Shown here: one piece after another, positions 22,737-30,018 of the stretch | How the letters are laid out: each line of letters begins with the position of its first letter | How positions within the stretch are numbered: position 1 is the stretch's first letter | NCBI GenBank assembly: GCA_013002285.1 | Contig: JABDKJ010000026.1 | Location: 1-30,018 of the forward strand | Direction of reading: 5' to 3' | DNA length: 30,018 nucleotides | Source: Flavobacteriales bacterium | Lineage (GTDB): Bacteria; Bacteroidota; Bacteroidia; Flavobacteriales; JABDKJ01 | Position numbers and translations under genes: made by a program | The notes under the pieces: model-generated | Seen by the model: only the letters and a program-made list of their open reading frames with translations | What the model was told of the DNA's origin: nothing | The model's database searches: none

Positions 22737-23668
22737 TAAAGCTTAGATCGCTTGGTCAGATATTGGGCAAGCACCGTGTTGAAGCCTTCATTGATATCTG
22801 CTTCTACAAAGTCAATTTTATATTGAGAACATTTGAGCTTCAATTCTTCTGTATATTCCTTCATGGCTTTTTGATAGATCTGCCTTACTTCCTTCGGATG
22901 TGCTTTTACTTCTTTGTTAGTTTCCAGATCAATAAACGTATAGGGCCTATTCTCAAACTCGAAATTTGATTCTGTTTTGCTATCTCTCACATGGAACAAC
23001 ATTACTTCGTGCTTGTTGTGTTTCAAATGTTGTAATGCAGAAAACAATTCTTCACTCTTTTCAGAATTGTCCATCATGTCACTAAAGATCATGACCAAAG
23101 AACGCCTTGGGATGGACTCGGCTATTGCATGTAAAGCATCTATCGTAAATGTTTTTCTCTCTTTTGGTCTGTTATTTTCCTCTATCAGTTTTTCAAGTTC
23201 ACTGAAAAGGTATCTGTGATGCACCTGATTAGACCTGGCTTTTGTATGTAAGCTAAGATCTTCATCAAATAGGGAAACACCCACAGCATCTCTCTGCTTT
23301 TTCAATAATTCTATGATGGCCGCGGCTGCATAAACAGAGAACTTAATTTTATTGAACTGTTCTGACTTAAGGTCAAACTCTTCCGGATAATACATTGACG
23401 AAGAGGTATCGATCACGATCTGGCAGCGCAGATTGGTTTCTTCCTCATACTTTTTCAAGAACATTTTATCTGTTCGCGCAAAAAGTTTCCAATCCATATG
23501 CTTCGTAGACTCGCCCTGGTTATATGCCCTGTGTTCTGCAAACTCGACAGAAAAACCATGAAATGGAGATTTATGTAGCCCTACGATAAATCCTTCTACT
23601 ACTTGCTTTGCAAGCAATTCTAGATGCGATACTTCCTGTAGTTTTGTTCTATCTATGTTAATGGGCAT
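22733..23668 (-). CDS. DUF58 protein with vWA-like fold
   Basis: Cytoplasmic protein of 311 residues in the DUF58 family, usually encoded with MoxR ATPases and vWA proteins of the Bat/aerotolerance type. The DUF58 signature is GFSVEFAEHRAYNQGESTKH followed by MDWKLFARTDKMFLKKYEEE at about residues 39-78, and the metal-site motif DTSSSM lies near 92. No MoxR or Bat genes are in this window; the neighbours are a DUF922-type protease upstream and a small lipoprotein overlapping its end. It has the best promoter match in the window, 34-63 nt upstream. Confidence 0.88.
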   Translation of the reverse strand: MPINIDRTKLQEVSHLELLAKQVVEGFIVGLHKSPFHGFSVEFAEHRAYNQGESTKHMDWKLFARTDKMFLKKYEEETNLRCQIVIDTSSSMYYPEEFDLKSEQFNKIKFSVYAAAAIIELLKKQRDAVGVSLFDEDLSLHTKARSNQVHHRYLFSELEKLIEENNRPKERKTFTIDALHAIAESIPRRSLVMIFSDMMDNSEKSEELFSALQHLKHNKHEVMLFHVRDSKTESNFEFENRPYTFIDLETNKEVKAHPKEVRQIYQKAMKEYTEELKLKCSQYKIDFVEADINEGFNTVLAQYLTKRSKLY

Positions 23669-23701
23669 ATTGCTAATACGTCAAATCAGACTTCTTGTTG
23701 T

Positions 23702-23731
23702 CAAAGATATAAGTTAATTGATGCTGTCAAA
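23702..23731 (-). promoter_or_regulatory. Promoter of the DUF58 gene
   Basis: On the minus strand TTTG (plus 23728-23731), 18 nt, TATCTTTG (plus 23702-23709): both elements match the Bacteroidota consensus exactly. The leader is about 28 nt. Confidence 0.6.
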
Positions 23732-23737
23732 TGAGAA

Positions 23738-24313
23738 CTATTTTAGAATGATCTCAAAGTCTTCTTTAGAATAGTGTTCATGCACTTTTAATTCTTTTGC
23801 TACTTTGCTTTCCCACTTTTCCTGCTCTGCTTCATTGATCGAGTGACCAGTCTCTTTGTCATAAAAGTCGTGCTGTTTGTTAACTTGATCGTTCATTTCC
23901 TTGAACAATTTGCTCAAGGTCTCCACTAATTGATCAACCGTGTTGTAATTCTTCTCTTGAACAGCCTGTCTAAATTTTCTGGTATACACTTCTGTTATGT
24001 CGAAATGCAATTGTTCATGTGCCAATAGCTTGCCATTCAATTCTGATCTGTCCACCCAACTTTGCTTTCCATCAAAATAGCTATAGATGCGCACTTTAAC
24101 TTCTGTTCTAGAAGTTTGTTCCATTTCATAGAGGAACCCTGAGGCTGTCAGAGCCTTAAAAGAAGAATTGGCCTTAGCACGTGCTTTGAAATCTTTCCAT
24201 TCAAGTTTCTCACCTTCTTCCCATTTTATCCAATGGGGCTCTTGTGCATTAAGGGAAAAACCAGATATCAATAAAAAGGCCCCAAAAAAAATACTTCTAA
24301 TTGCTGTTCTCAT
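23738..24313 (-). CDS. DUF922-like predicted secreted zinc protease
   Basis: A protein of 191 residues from ATG 24313 (MRTAIRSIFFGAFLLISGFS); the frame is open to 24373, but the signal peptide fixes the start here or at 24325. The signal peptide is cleaved after LNAQ. The mature part has IKWEEGEKLEWKDFKARAKA, a feature of DUF922 proteins, and the zinc-binding HExxH motif in LLAHEQLHFDITEVYTRKF. The C-terminal third is charged and helical (KEMNDQVNKQHDFYDKETGH). It lies between trxA and the DUF58 gene on the minus strand, after the trxA terminator. Protease activity is inferred from the motif. Confidence 0.82.
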   Translation of the reverse strand: MRTAIRSIFFGAFLLISGFSLNAQEPHWIKWEEGEKLEWKDFKARAKANSSFKALTASGFLYEMEQTSRTEVKVRIYSYFDGKQSWVDRSELNGKLLAHEQLHFDITEVYTRKFRQAVQEKNYNTVDQLVETLSKLFKEMNDQVNKQHDFYDKETGHSINEAEQEKWESKVAKELKVHEHYSKEDFEIILK

Positions 24314-24351
24314 TGACAAAACCATATGCTCACCATCACAAAAAACATTCC

Positions 24352-24401
24352 ACAAAAAAACCCTGTTGGTCATCGAGCAGAGCCGAGATGCAACAGGGTT
24401 T
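24352..24401 (-). terminator. Rho-independent terminator of trxA
   Basis: On the minus strand AAACCCTGTTG (plus 24391-24401) pairs with CAACAGGGTTT (plus 24358-24368) over 11 bp, with an inner CATC/GATG pair in the loop, followed by a T-run. It starts about 21 nt past the trxA stop. Confidence 0.85.
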
Positions 24402-24421
24402 AAATTCGTTAAGACGCTATC

Positions 24422-24739
24422 TTACAGATGCGCATCTATCTTTTCCGAAAGTACGTTCTTAGGAACTGCACCAACAGATTTGTCAACTACTTCTCCATTC
24501 TTTAAGAAAAGGATAGTCGGTATATTTCTTACTCCATATTTCATTGAGATCTCCGGATCGTTGTCTACATTAACTTTTCCTACGATGGCTTTGCCATCAT
24601 ATTCAGTAGCCAATTCATCTACGATAGGTCCAACCATTCTGCATGGTCCACACCACTCTGCCCAAAAATCAACCATTACTGGTTTGTCAGAGTTCAATGC
24701 CAATTCCTCAAAATTAGCTCCTGTTAATTCTAAAGCCAT
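24422..24739 (-). CDS. trxA: Thioredoxin
   Basis: Cytoplasmic disulfide reductase, 105 residues, the standard length. The active site is WAEWCGPC with Cys30 and Cys33, Asp24 sits in VDFWAEW, and the cis-proline loop is VRNIPTILFLKNG. It lies 133 nt downstream of dnaE, in the same direction, with its own promoter candidate in that gap and a strong terminator after it, so it is probably expressed independently. The dnaE-trxA order is, from memory, conserved in many Bacteroidota. Confidence 0.97.
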   Translation of the reverse strand: MALELTGANFEELALNSDKPVMVDFWAEWCGPCRMVGPIVDELATEYDGKAIVGKVNVDNDPEISMKYGVRNIPTILFLKNGEVVDKSVGAVPKNVLSEKIDAHL

Positions 24740-24768
24740 AATCTTAATTTAATTATAAAATTCGTTAT

Positions 24769-24797
24769 CAAAAATAGTTCTATTTCTTGGTCTACAA
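24769..24797 (-). promoter_or_regulatory. Promoter of trxA
   Basis: On the minus strand TTG (plus 24795-24797), 18 nt, TATTTTTG (plus 24769-24776), an exact TAnnTTTG match, 29 nt before the ATG. Confidence 0.55.
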
Positions 24798-24825
24798 GTG
24801 CTCATTTACACTTTAAACTCACAAT

Positions 24826-24852
24826 CCTATTGGCAAAAGACCTGCCAAAGGG
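24826..24852 (-). repeat. Hairpin between dnaE and trxA
   Basis: TTGGCA at 24830-24835 pairs with TGCCAA at 24843-24848, with weaker pairing of the flanking CC and GG. It lies about 20 nt past the dnaE stop and has no T-run on the minus strand, so it may stabilise the dnaE 3' end rather than terminate. Confidence 0.35.
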
Positions 24853-24872
24853 AGAATTCTGCCATTATGACG

Positions 24873-27800
24873 TTAATTCAACTCGTATTTCACTGTTTTT
24901 AGATCATTCAGCGCTTTTAAGAATTCGGGACTTGCGGATATTCGCATGCTTTTCGAGGGCATAACGATCTTTTTATTCTCTTCATCTCTAACTTCTATTG
25001 TGAGCGAACTATTGCCTTTATTCTGCGAAACCAGTGATTTTAGCCTATTCAAGAATTCTTCATTGAGGTCTTGGAGATTAACACTCAATGTCACAGTTTT
25101 TGACTTATTCAATATCTCGGCCAGCAATTCTATCTGCGTGATCTTAAATTCCAATTCGTCTTCTCTGTACCTCTTGTCTTGGATCTGCCCAGTCAGCATG
25201 AGGAAATTGCCTTTGTGTAAGAAGTGCTTCAACTTCAGATAATCTTCTCCGAAGAGCAAGAATTTCTGCGTGTCGCCATAATCTTCTATCTCGAAACTTC
25301 CAAAAGGTTTACCATTCTTAGAGAATCTATGTTCTACGCTGGTGACCATACCTGGTAGTTTTAGGATCTTTCCGCGTAGCTGCTCCATTCTATCCAGCAA
25401 AGAAAGCGAACCCCGTGCAAAGAATTTGATCTGGTCTTTATAATCGTCTAGTGGATGTCCTGAAACGTAGATGCCGATCACTTCTTTTTCTTTTTGGAGC
25501 ATTTCCAATTGAGACCATACATTCTCAATTTGTGGAATCTCTGGCTTCCTGATCTCAACCTCGAACGAATCCCCAAAAAGGTCTGGCGGTCTTTCATCGT
25601 TTTGTTTTACCGCATTTCCATATTTAATAAGGTCATCAACAAAGATCTTGTCACCATCATAAGGGATGACAAAGTTGGATCTCAATATCTTGAAGCAATC
25701 GAAAGCTCCTCCAATGATCATATTCTCAATGCTTCTTTTATTGGCCGCCCTAAGATCGATCCTAGAGACTACATCAAAACAATCTGTATATTTTCCATTC
25801 TCCTCTCTTTCCTGAACAATGGATTCCATCGCATTGCCACCTACTCCTTTAATGGCGCCCATCCCAAAACGCACCTCACCTTTTTTGTTTACGGTAAAGT
25901 TGTAGTCGGATTCGTTAACACAAGGACCTAAAACTGGAATGCCCATTCGCTTAGATTCGTCCATGAACTTGGTCACTGTCTTTAGGTTATTCATGTTATT
26001 GCTGAGCAATGCAGCCATGAATTCTCCAGGGTAATTTGCCTTGAGGTAAGCAGTTTGATAACCCAAAAGTGCGTAACAGGTTGAGTGAGATTTGTTGAAG
26101 GCATATGATGCAAAGGCCTCCCAGTCTTCCCAGATCTTTTCTACGGTTTCTTCCGGATGGCCATTTGCTCTGCAACCCTCCAGGAATTTTGGCCACATCT
26201 TATCTAGAACATCCTTCTTCTTTTTACCCATGGCCTTTCTCAAAACATCGGCCTCGCCCTTAGTGAAGTTGGCCAACTTCTGAGAAAGTAACATCACCTG
26301 CTCCTGGTAGACTGTAATACCGTAGGTCGGTTTCAACAGTTCCTCGCAATCTTCAAGGTCGTACTCGATCTTTTCTTTTCCGTGTTTCCTTTTTATGAAG
26401 GATGGTATATAAGCTATAGGTCCTGGACGATATAAGGCGTTCATGGCTATAAGGTCATCGAACTTATCGGGTTTTAAGTCCTTCATATGCTTCTGCATAC
26501 CGTCCGATTCATATTGGAATATCCCTACTGTTTCTCCTCTTTGGAAAAGCTCGTAGGTCTTTTCATCATCCAGTGGGATGTCATCTGCAATGATCTCAAT
26601 TCCTCTATTGCTTTTTACTAGAGCAATGGCATCGTCAATAATAGTCAGTGTTTTCAGACCAAGGAAGTCCATTTTTAGCAGACCCGCGTCTTCGACAACG
26701 TTGTTGTCGAATTGCGTACATACCATGTCCGCACCCTTTGGCGTAGCCACAGGGACAAGGTCTGTTAGATCTGTAGGGGTAATAATAACCCCACAGGCAT
26801 GTATCCCCGTGTTACGGACCGAGCCTTCCAAAACCCTTGCCTGCTGAATGGTTTCTGCGGGTTGGTCCTTGCCTTCAGCAATGGCTACCAACTTTTTGAC
26901 CATTTCATACTGGTCTCCTTGTAAGTTCTTTTTGCGCTCCCGGTCATCCCAATTGAAGATCTTTTTTAAAGAAGTAAAATCAGGGATGAGCTTAGCGATC
27001 CTGTCTGCTTCTGAAAGTGGCAGATCCAAAACCCTTGCTGTATCTCTGATAGAAGACTTGGCTGCCATAGTACCATAGGTAATGATCTGGGCAACCTGTG
27101 AAGAACCGTATTTGTTTACCACCCACTCAATGACTTTGTCTCTTCCTCTGTCATCAAAATCTATATCGATATCGGGAAGTGAAACCCTTTCAGGATTAAG
27201 GAAACGCTCGAAAAGAAGATCGTACTTTATAGGGTCAACATTCGTAATTCCAGTGCAATAGGCTACTGCACTTCCAGCAGCACTGCCTCTTCCAGGCCCA
27301 ACAGATACTCCCATGCTCCTCGCCTGTCTTGTGAAATCCTGCACAATAAGGAAGTATCCTGGGTAACCCGTGTTCTCAATTACCTTAAGTTCAAAATCCA
27401 ATCGATCTGTGATCTCTTGGTTCAGCTCTCCATATCTTTTCTTGGCCCCTTCATAAGTAAGATGTTTCAGGTAATTGTTCTCTCCTATATTGCCACCATC
27501 TGCTTCATCTTGGGTGTCTACAAACTCTTCAGGAATGTCAAATTTCGGAAGTAACACATCTCGCTTAAGACTATACGATCGGAACTTGGTGATCAGCTCG
27601 CCCAAGTTGTCGATGGCTTCAGGAAGGTCCTCAAAGATCTTCTTCATCTGATCAGAAGTCTTGAAGTAGAATTGATCGTTCGGAAATCCGAAACGATAGT
27701 CTCTGCCTCTCTTGCCAGTATATTTCTTAGGTGTGCTTTGCAATGCCCCGTCCTTCACACACAACAAGATGTCATGCGCATTGGAGTCTTCTTTATTAAT

Positions 27801-29177
27801 ATAATAAGTGTTGTTGGCAGCGATCATTTTCACACCATGCTTTTCCGAGAATTTTTGGAGTACTGGGTTCACTCGTGCTTCTTCAGGTAAACCATGTCGG
27901 TTTATTTCTAGATAGAAGTCCTCTCCAAAAGTCTCTTTCCACCAAATACAAGATTCCTCAGCTTGTCTTTCCCCCACGTTCAAAATAAGTGAAGGTATTT
28001 CACCGAAAAGCCCGCCAGAAATTACAACAAGGTCTTCCTTGAATTCTTCAACCAAAACTCTATCAATTCTTGGTATATAGTAGTATCCGTGGGTGTAAGC
28101 TCTGGAAGCAAGCTTAACCAAGTTCTTGTAACCATTCTCATTCTTTGCCAAGAATACTGTTCCGTAACCATTGTCTTTTACCGTCTTGTTCTGATGGTCT
28201 TTACAGACATTCAATTCTATCCCAATTATCCCAAGGATATCATTCTTTTCGCATGCATTCACAAAATTGAATGCGGCAAATAGGTTTCCATGATCACTGT
28301 ATGCCACAGCAGGCATTCCCAACTCTTTTGCTTTCGAGACAAGGTCATTTACGGAAGTGGTTGATTGTAATATGGAATACTGGGTATGGTTATGGACATG
28401 AAAGAAATCGGCCTTACTCTTGGCTCGCACTTTTTCGGTCTTGCCATACTCGTCTATCACATCTCCTTGAACACCTTCCTCTTCTTCAAATATAGGTTCA
28501 TAAGGTTGAATATTCAGCCCGATCGCTTTTATTGGGTCAGGGTTTTGTTGTTTGAAGGCAGAGCTTTGTTCTACATTCCATCCTAAAAGATCCAAACTTA
28601 GAATATCTCTTCTGATCAGTTCTAAAAAGCATCTGGTGGTAGCTTCAACATCTGCACTTGCATTGTGCGCAGCATTAAAACCTTCTCCAAATAATTTGTG
28701 ATGTAGTTCTTCCAGTTTTGGAAATTTGAACTTACCACCTTTACCACCTGGAATAGCACAAAAGTCCACCGTAGTCTTCATTGTATCCAAGGCGCCCAAT
28801 TCGTGCATCAACGTAACAATACCAGCACGAACGAATTCAGAACCTACTACTCCTATATCAAAACCGATATTGTGCCCAACATTGAACTTAGCTTTAGCGA
28901 CTGCCTTATTGAACTCTTCCAAAGCAAACTTGATATCAACTCCTTGCTTGATAGCTCGTTCTGTAGAAATACCGTGGATCTGTTCAGAGTTGTATGGGAT
29001 GTCAAATCCATCCGGCTTAATGATGTAATTCTTTACTTCTACAAGGTTCCCAAGCTCGTCATGCAACTGCCAGGCAATTTGCACCATGCGCGCAGACTCA
29101 TAGGCCTTCAAATCCGTATGCGGAGCATTGAAATAAGCTGGAAATCCTGTGGTTTCAGTATCGTAAATTAAAAACAT
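24873..29177 (-). CDS. dnaE: DNA polymerase III alpha subunit with N-terminal exonuclease domain
   Basis: Replicative polymerase of 1434 residues, longer than the common 1150-1180 because a DEDDh exonuclease is fused in front. Exonuclease (about 1-195): YDTETTGFP with Asp6 and Glu8, NIGFDIG with Asp107, AHNASADVEAT with His171 and Asp176, so all catalytic residues are kept. PHP domain from about 258: HVHNHTQYSI and YSDHGN. Polymerase core: GVSVGPGRGSAAGS and catalytic PDIDIDF at 668-674, then NTGIHACGVII and YRPGPIAYIP. An OB fold lies near 1240-1330. This exonuclease fusion is known from Bacteroidota dnaE. It is first in the row dnaE-trxA, with a -7 box upstream. Confidence 0.96.
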   Translation of the reverse strand: MFLIYDTETTGFPAYFNAPHTDLKAYESARMVQIAWQLHDELGNLVEVKNYIIKPDGFDIPYNSEQIHGISTERAIKQGVDIKFALEEFNKAVAKAKFNVGHNIGFDIGVVGSEFVRAGIVTLMHELGALDTMKTTVDFCAIPGGKGGKFKFPKLEELHHKLFGEGFNAAHNASADVEATTRCFLELIRRDILSLDLLGWNVEQSSAFKQQNPDPIKAIGLNIQPYEPIFEEEEGVQGDVIDEYGKTEKVRAKSKADFFHVHNHTQYSILQSTTSVNDLVSKAKELGMPAVAYSDHGNLFAAFNFVNACEKNDILGIIGIELNVCKDHQNKTVKDNGYGTVFLAKNENGYKNLVKLASRAYTHGYYYIPRIDRVLVEEFKEDLVVISGGLFGEIPSLILNVGERQAEESCIWWKETFGEDFYLEINRHGLPEEARVNPVLQKFSEKHGVKMIAANNTYYINKEDSNAHDILLCVKDGALQSTPKKYTGKRGRDYRFGFPNDQFYFKTSDQMKKIFEDLPEAIDNLGELITKFRSYSLKRDVLLPKFDIPEEFVDTQDEADGGNIGENNYLKHLTYEGAKKRYGELNQEITDRLDFELKVIENTGYPGYFLIVQDFTRQARSMGVSVGPGRGSAAGSAVAYCTGITNVDPIKYDLLFERFLNPERVSLPDIDIDFDDRGRDKVIEWVVNKYGSSQVAQIITYGTMAAKSSIRDTARVLDLPLSEADRIAKLIPDFTSLKKIFNWDDRERKKNLQGDQYEMVKKLVAIAEGKDQPAETIQQARVLEGSVRNTGIHACGVIITPTDLTDLVPVATPKGADMVCTQFDNNVVEDAGLLKMDFLGLKTLTIIDDAIALVKSNRGIEIIADDIPLDDEKTYELFQRGETVGIFQYESDGMQKHMKDLKPDKFDDLIAMNALYRPGPIAYIPSFIKRKHGKEKIEYDLEDCEELLKPTYGITVYQEQVMLLSQKLANFTKGEADVLRKAMGKKKKDVLDKMWPKFLEGCRANGHPEETVEKIWEDWEAFASYAFNKSHSTCYALLGYQTAYLKANYPGEFMAALLSNNMNNLKTVTKFMDESKRMGIPVLGPCVNESDYNFTVNKKGEVRFGMGAIKGVGGNAMESIVQEREENGKYTDCFDVVSRIDLRAANKRSIENMIIGGAFDCFKILRSNFVIPYDGDKIFVDDLIKYGNAVKQNDERPPDLFGDSFEVEIRKPEIPQIENVWSQLEMLQKEKEVIGIYVSGHPLDDYKDQIKFFARGSLSLLDRMEQLRGKILKLPGMVTSVEHRFSKNGKPFGSFEIEDYGDTQKFLLFGEDYLKLKHFLHKGNFLMLTGQIQDKRYREDELEFKITQIELLAEILNKSKTVTLSVNLQDLNEEFLNRLKSLVSQNKGNSSLTIEVRDEENKKIVMPSKSMRISASPEFLKALNDLKTVKYELN

Positions 29178-29199
29178 CCGTTCAGTTTAAATAGGCGAT

Positions 29200-29207
29200 C
29201 AAAAATA
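29200..29207 (-). promoter_or_regulatory. Candidate -7 element of dnaE
   Basis: Minus strand TATTTTTG, an exact TAnnTTTG match, 22 nt before the start codon. The -33 element is unclear (TTTC at a 17-nt spacing). Confidence 0.45.
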
Positions 29208-29242
29208 CATTTTCCATCCTCCTAGAAAGGTCCAACACAAGA

Positions 29243-29884
29243 CTAAATATCAACACTGTTCCATTCCCTCAAAAACTTGTCTAAGTATGTTTGTAAGAAG
29301 GCATGCCTCTCTTCGGCTATCCGCTTACCCTCCTCTGTATTCATAAGGTCTTTGAGCAAAAGTAACTTTTCATAAAAATGATTGACCGTAGTGGTTTTTC
29401 CCTTCTTATATTCTTCGAAAGTATGATGCTCTTTTGGTTTAATATCAGGGTGATAAATAGATTGCCCTTTCTTTCCTCCATAGGCAAAAGTGCGGGCTAC
29501 ACCAATAGCGCCAATGGCGTCCAAACGATCTGCATCTTGAACCACCTTCGCCTCAAGTGTTTTCGGGATCGTATTCACATTGTTACCCTTGAAAGATATC
29601 TGGTGGCAGGCTGCCGCAAATCGAAGGGTCTCATCTTCCTCCATACCCAGTTCTGTGAGCAATTTTACACAATTACCATCTCCGTCAGTAAGCTTATAGT
29701 CGTCTAGCTCATGAAGCCAGGCTATCATTAGGCATGACCAAACATCGGCACCTTCCTTCTCCGCAATGTGCTTAGACAAATTTACAACGCGTTGAATATG
29801 AAAATGGTCGTGTCCGCTGCTTTCATTTTCAAACTTAGCGATCACATGCGCTCTTACTTTTTCGATCAGGGTATCTTTATCCAA
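29243..29884 (-). CDS. HD-domain phosphohydrolase, YedJ-like, with HE in place of HD
   Basis: A metal-dependent phosphohydrolase relative, 213 residues. It matches the YedJ-type subgroup: HDHFHIQRVVNLSKHIAEKE with the first metal His, and EAKVVQDADRLDAIGAIGVA with the final Asp, followed by RTFAYGGKKGQ. The central doublet that names the family reads HE, not HD (AWLHELDDYKL); an Asp pair follows two residues later. The start is TTG 29884; the next Met is at about residue 53, after the first His. It precedes dnaE on the same strand by 65 nt and is probably separate from it. The substrate is unknown; activity may be kept through Glu or lost. Confidence 0.85.
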   Translation of the reverse strand: MDKDTLIEKVRAHVIAKFENESSGHDHFHIQRVVNLSKHIAEKEGADVWSCLMIAWLHELDDYKLTDGDGNCVKLLTELGMEEDETLRFAAACHQISFKGNNVNTIPKTLEAKVVQDADRLDAIGAIGVARTFAYGGKKGQSIYHPDIKPKEHHTFEEYKKGKTTTVNHFYEKLLLLKDLMNTEEGKRIAEERHAFLQTYLDKFLREWNSVDI

Positions 29885-29935
29885 AAACTAGCTTTAAATA
29901 GTTGCTTCAAGATTAGGAATATATTGAGAATTCGC

Positions 29936-29943
29936 GATATTTG
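29936..29943 (+). promoter_or_regulatory. Candidate -7 element for the gene starting at 30005
   Basis: GATATTTG followed by CAGCCC is one base off TAnnTTTG and has the downstream GC-rich start often seen in this phylum. No -33 was found. The leader would be about 55 nt and holds a weak GGGT/ACCC hairpin (29976-29979 / 29985-29988). Confidence 0.3.
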
Positions 29944-30004
29944 CAGCCCGAAAAAAATTAAAGAATTAATAAACTGGGTTTAGGACCCTTTTAAAATTAT
30001 TGAT

Positions 30005-30018
30005 ATGGCAACAAAGCT
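30005..30018 (+). CDS. Start of a CDS cut by the window edge
   Basis: ATG at 30005 opens MATK and runs off the window. Four codons are too few to name a product. The upstream -7 candidate and the divergent HD gene support a real gene start. Confidence 0.4.

Noticed and set aside
24168..24752. 194-codon plus-strand frame across trxA and the DUF922 gene
   Set aside because: It is antisense to two well-supported genes and the intervening terminator, and its translation has no family motif.
25494..25931. 145-codon plus-strand frame inside dnaE
   Set aside because: It is antisense to conserved dnaE sequence with no recognisable protein features. The same holds for the other plus-strand frames within 24873-29177.
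1..30018. tRNA, rRNA, CRISPR array, insertion sequence or phage genes
   Set aside because: Reading both strands showed no cloverleaf-type sequence, regularly spaced repeats, transposase, integrase or phage structural genes. A covariance-model scan would be needed to exclude a small RNA.

Overview
The window reads as core chromosome of a Bacteroidota, most likely a marine-type flavobacterium. The evidence is: a PorT/SprT type IX secretion gene next to menaquinone methyltransferase; a DNA polymerase III alpha subunit with a built-in N-terminal proofreading exonuclease; a fused E1 alpha/beta 2-oxoacid dehydrogenase; repeated upstream matches to the Bacteroidota promoter (TTG or TTTG, 17-21 nt, TAnnTTTG); and almost no Shine-Dalgarno sequences. 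At least six genes start with TTG. No rRNA, tRNA, CRISPR array, insertion sequence or phage gene was seen.

Left part (1-5750, all plus strand): 3' part of a PfkB/RfaE-type sugar kinase, menG, porT and a COG2509 flavoprotein in a tight run, then four small genes: a secreted protein that is little more than a type IX sorting-like domain, a two-helix membrane protein, a secreted MORN-type repeat protein and a conserved unknown. A terminator precedes the next block. Middle (5897-12115): a SulP anion transporter with STAS domain, trmL, a minus-strand paralogue of the two-helix protein, beta carbonic anhydrase, a Fe-S type uracil-DNA glycosylase with a strong terminator, a DoxX-like membrane protein, a TfoX-N protein abutting an Imm17-like protein, a 400-nt stretch without a convincing gene, a DUF1761 membrane protein, and a 57-residue gene (11942-12115) too small for ordinary ORF cut-offs.

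Right-centre (12268-21838): a SpoU/TrmH rRNA methyltransferase divergent from a BamA/TamA-family outer-membrane lipoprotein; a secreted unknown; a minus-strand operon of fused E1 dehydrogenase, S4 RNA-binding protein and murQ with 0 and 5 nt gaps; and a minus-strand operon of a small secreted protein, a PadR regulator and a PspC-domain membrane protein, whose promoter overlaps an imperfect 21-bp palindrome. Right end (22092-30018): a stand-alone receiver-domain protein, then a minus-strand row of dnaE, trxA, a DUF922-type predicted protease, a DUF58 protein and a small lipoprotein, preceded by an HD-domain hydrolase and the first codons of a plus-strand gene.

Most of this is housekeeping. I see no clear defence island or new multigene system. 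The best leads are the PadR/PspC operon with its candidate operator, the pair of dispersed two-helix paralogues, the 57-residue gene with its own terminator, the sorting-domain-only secreted protein, and the HD hydrolase whose HD doublet is HE.
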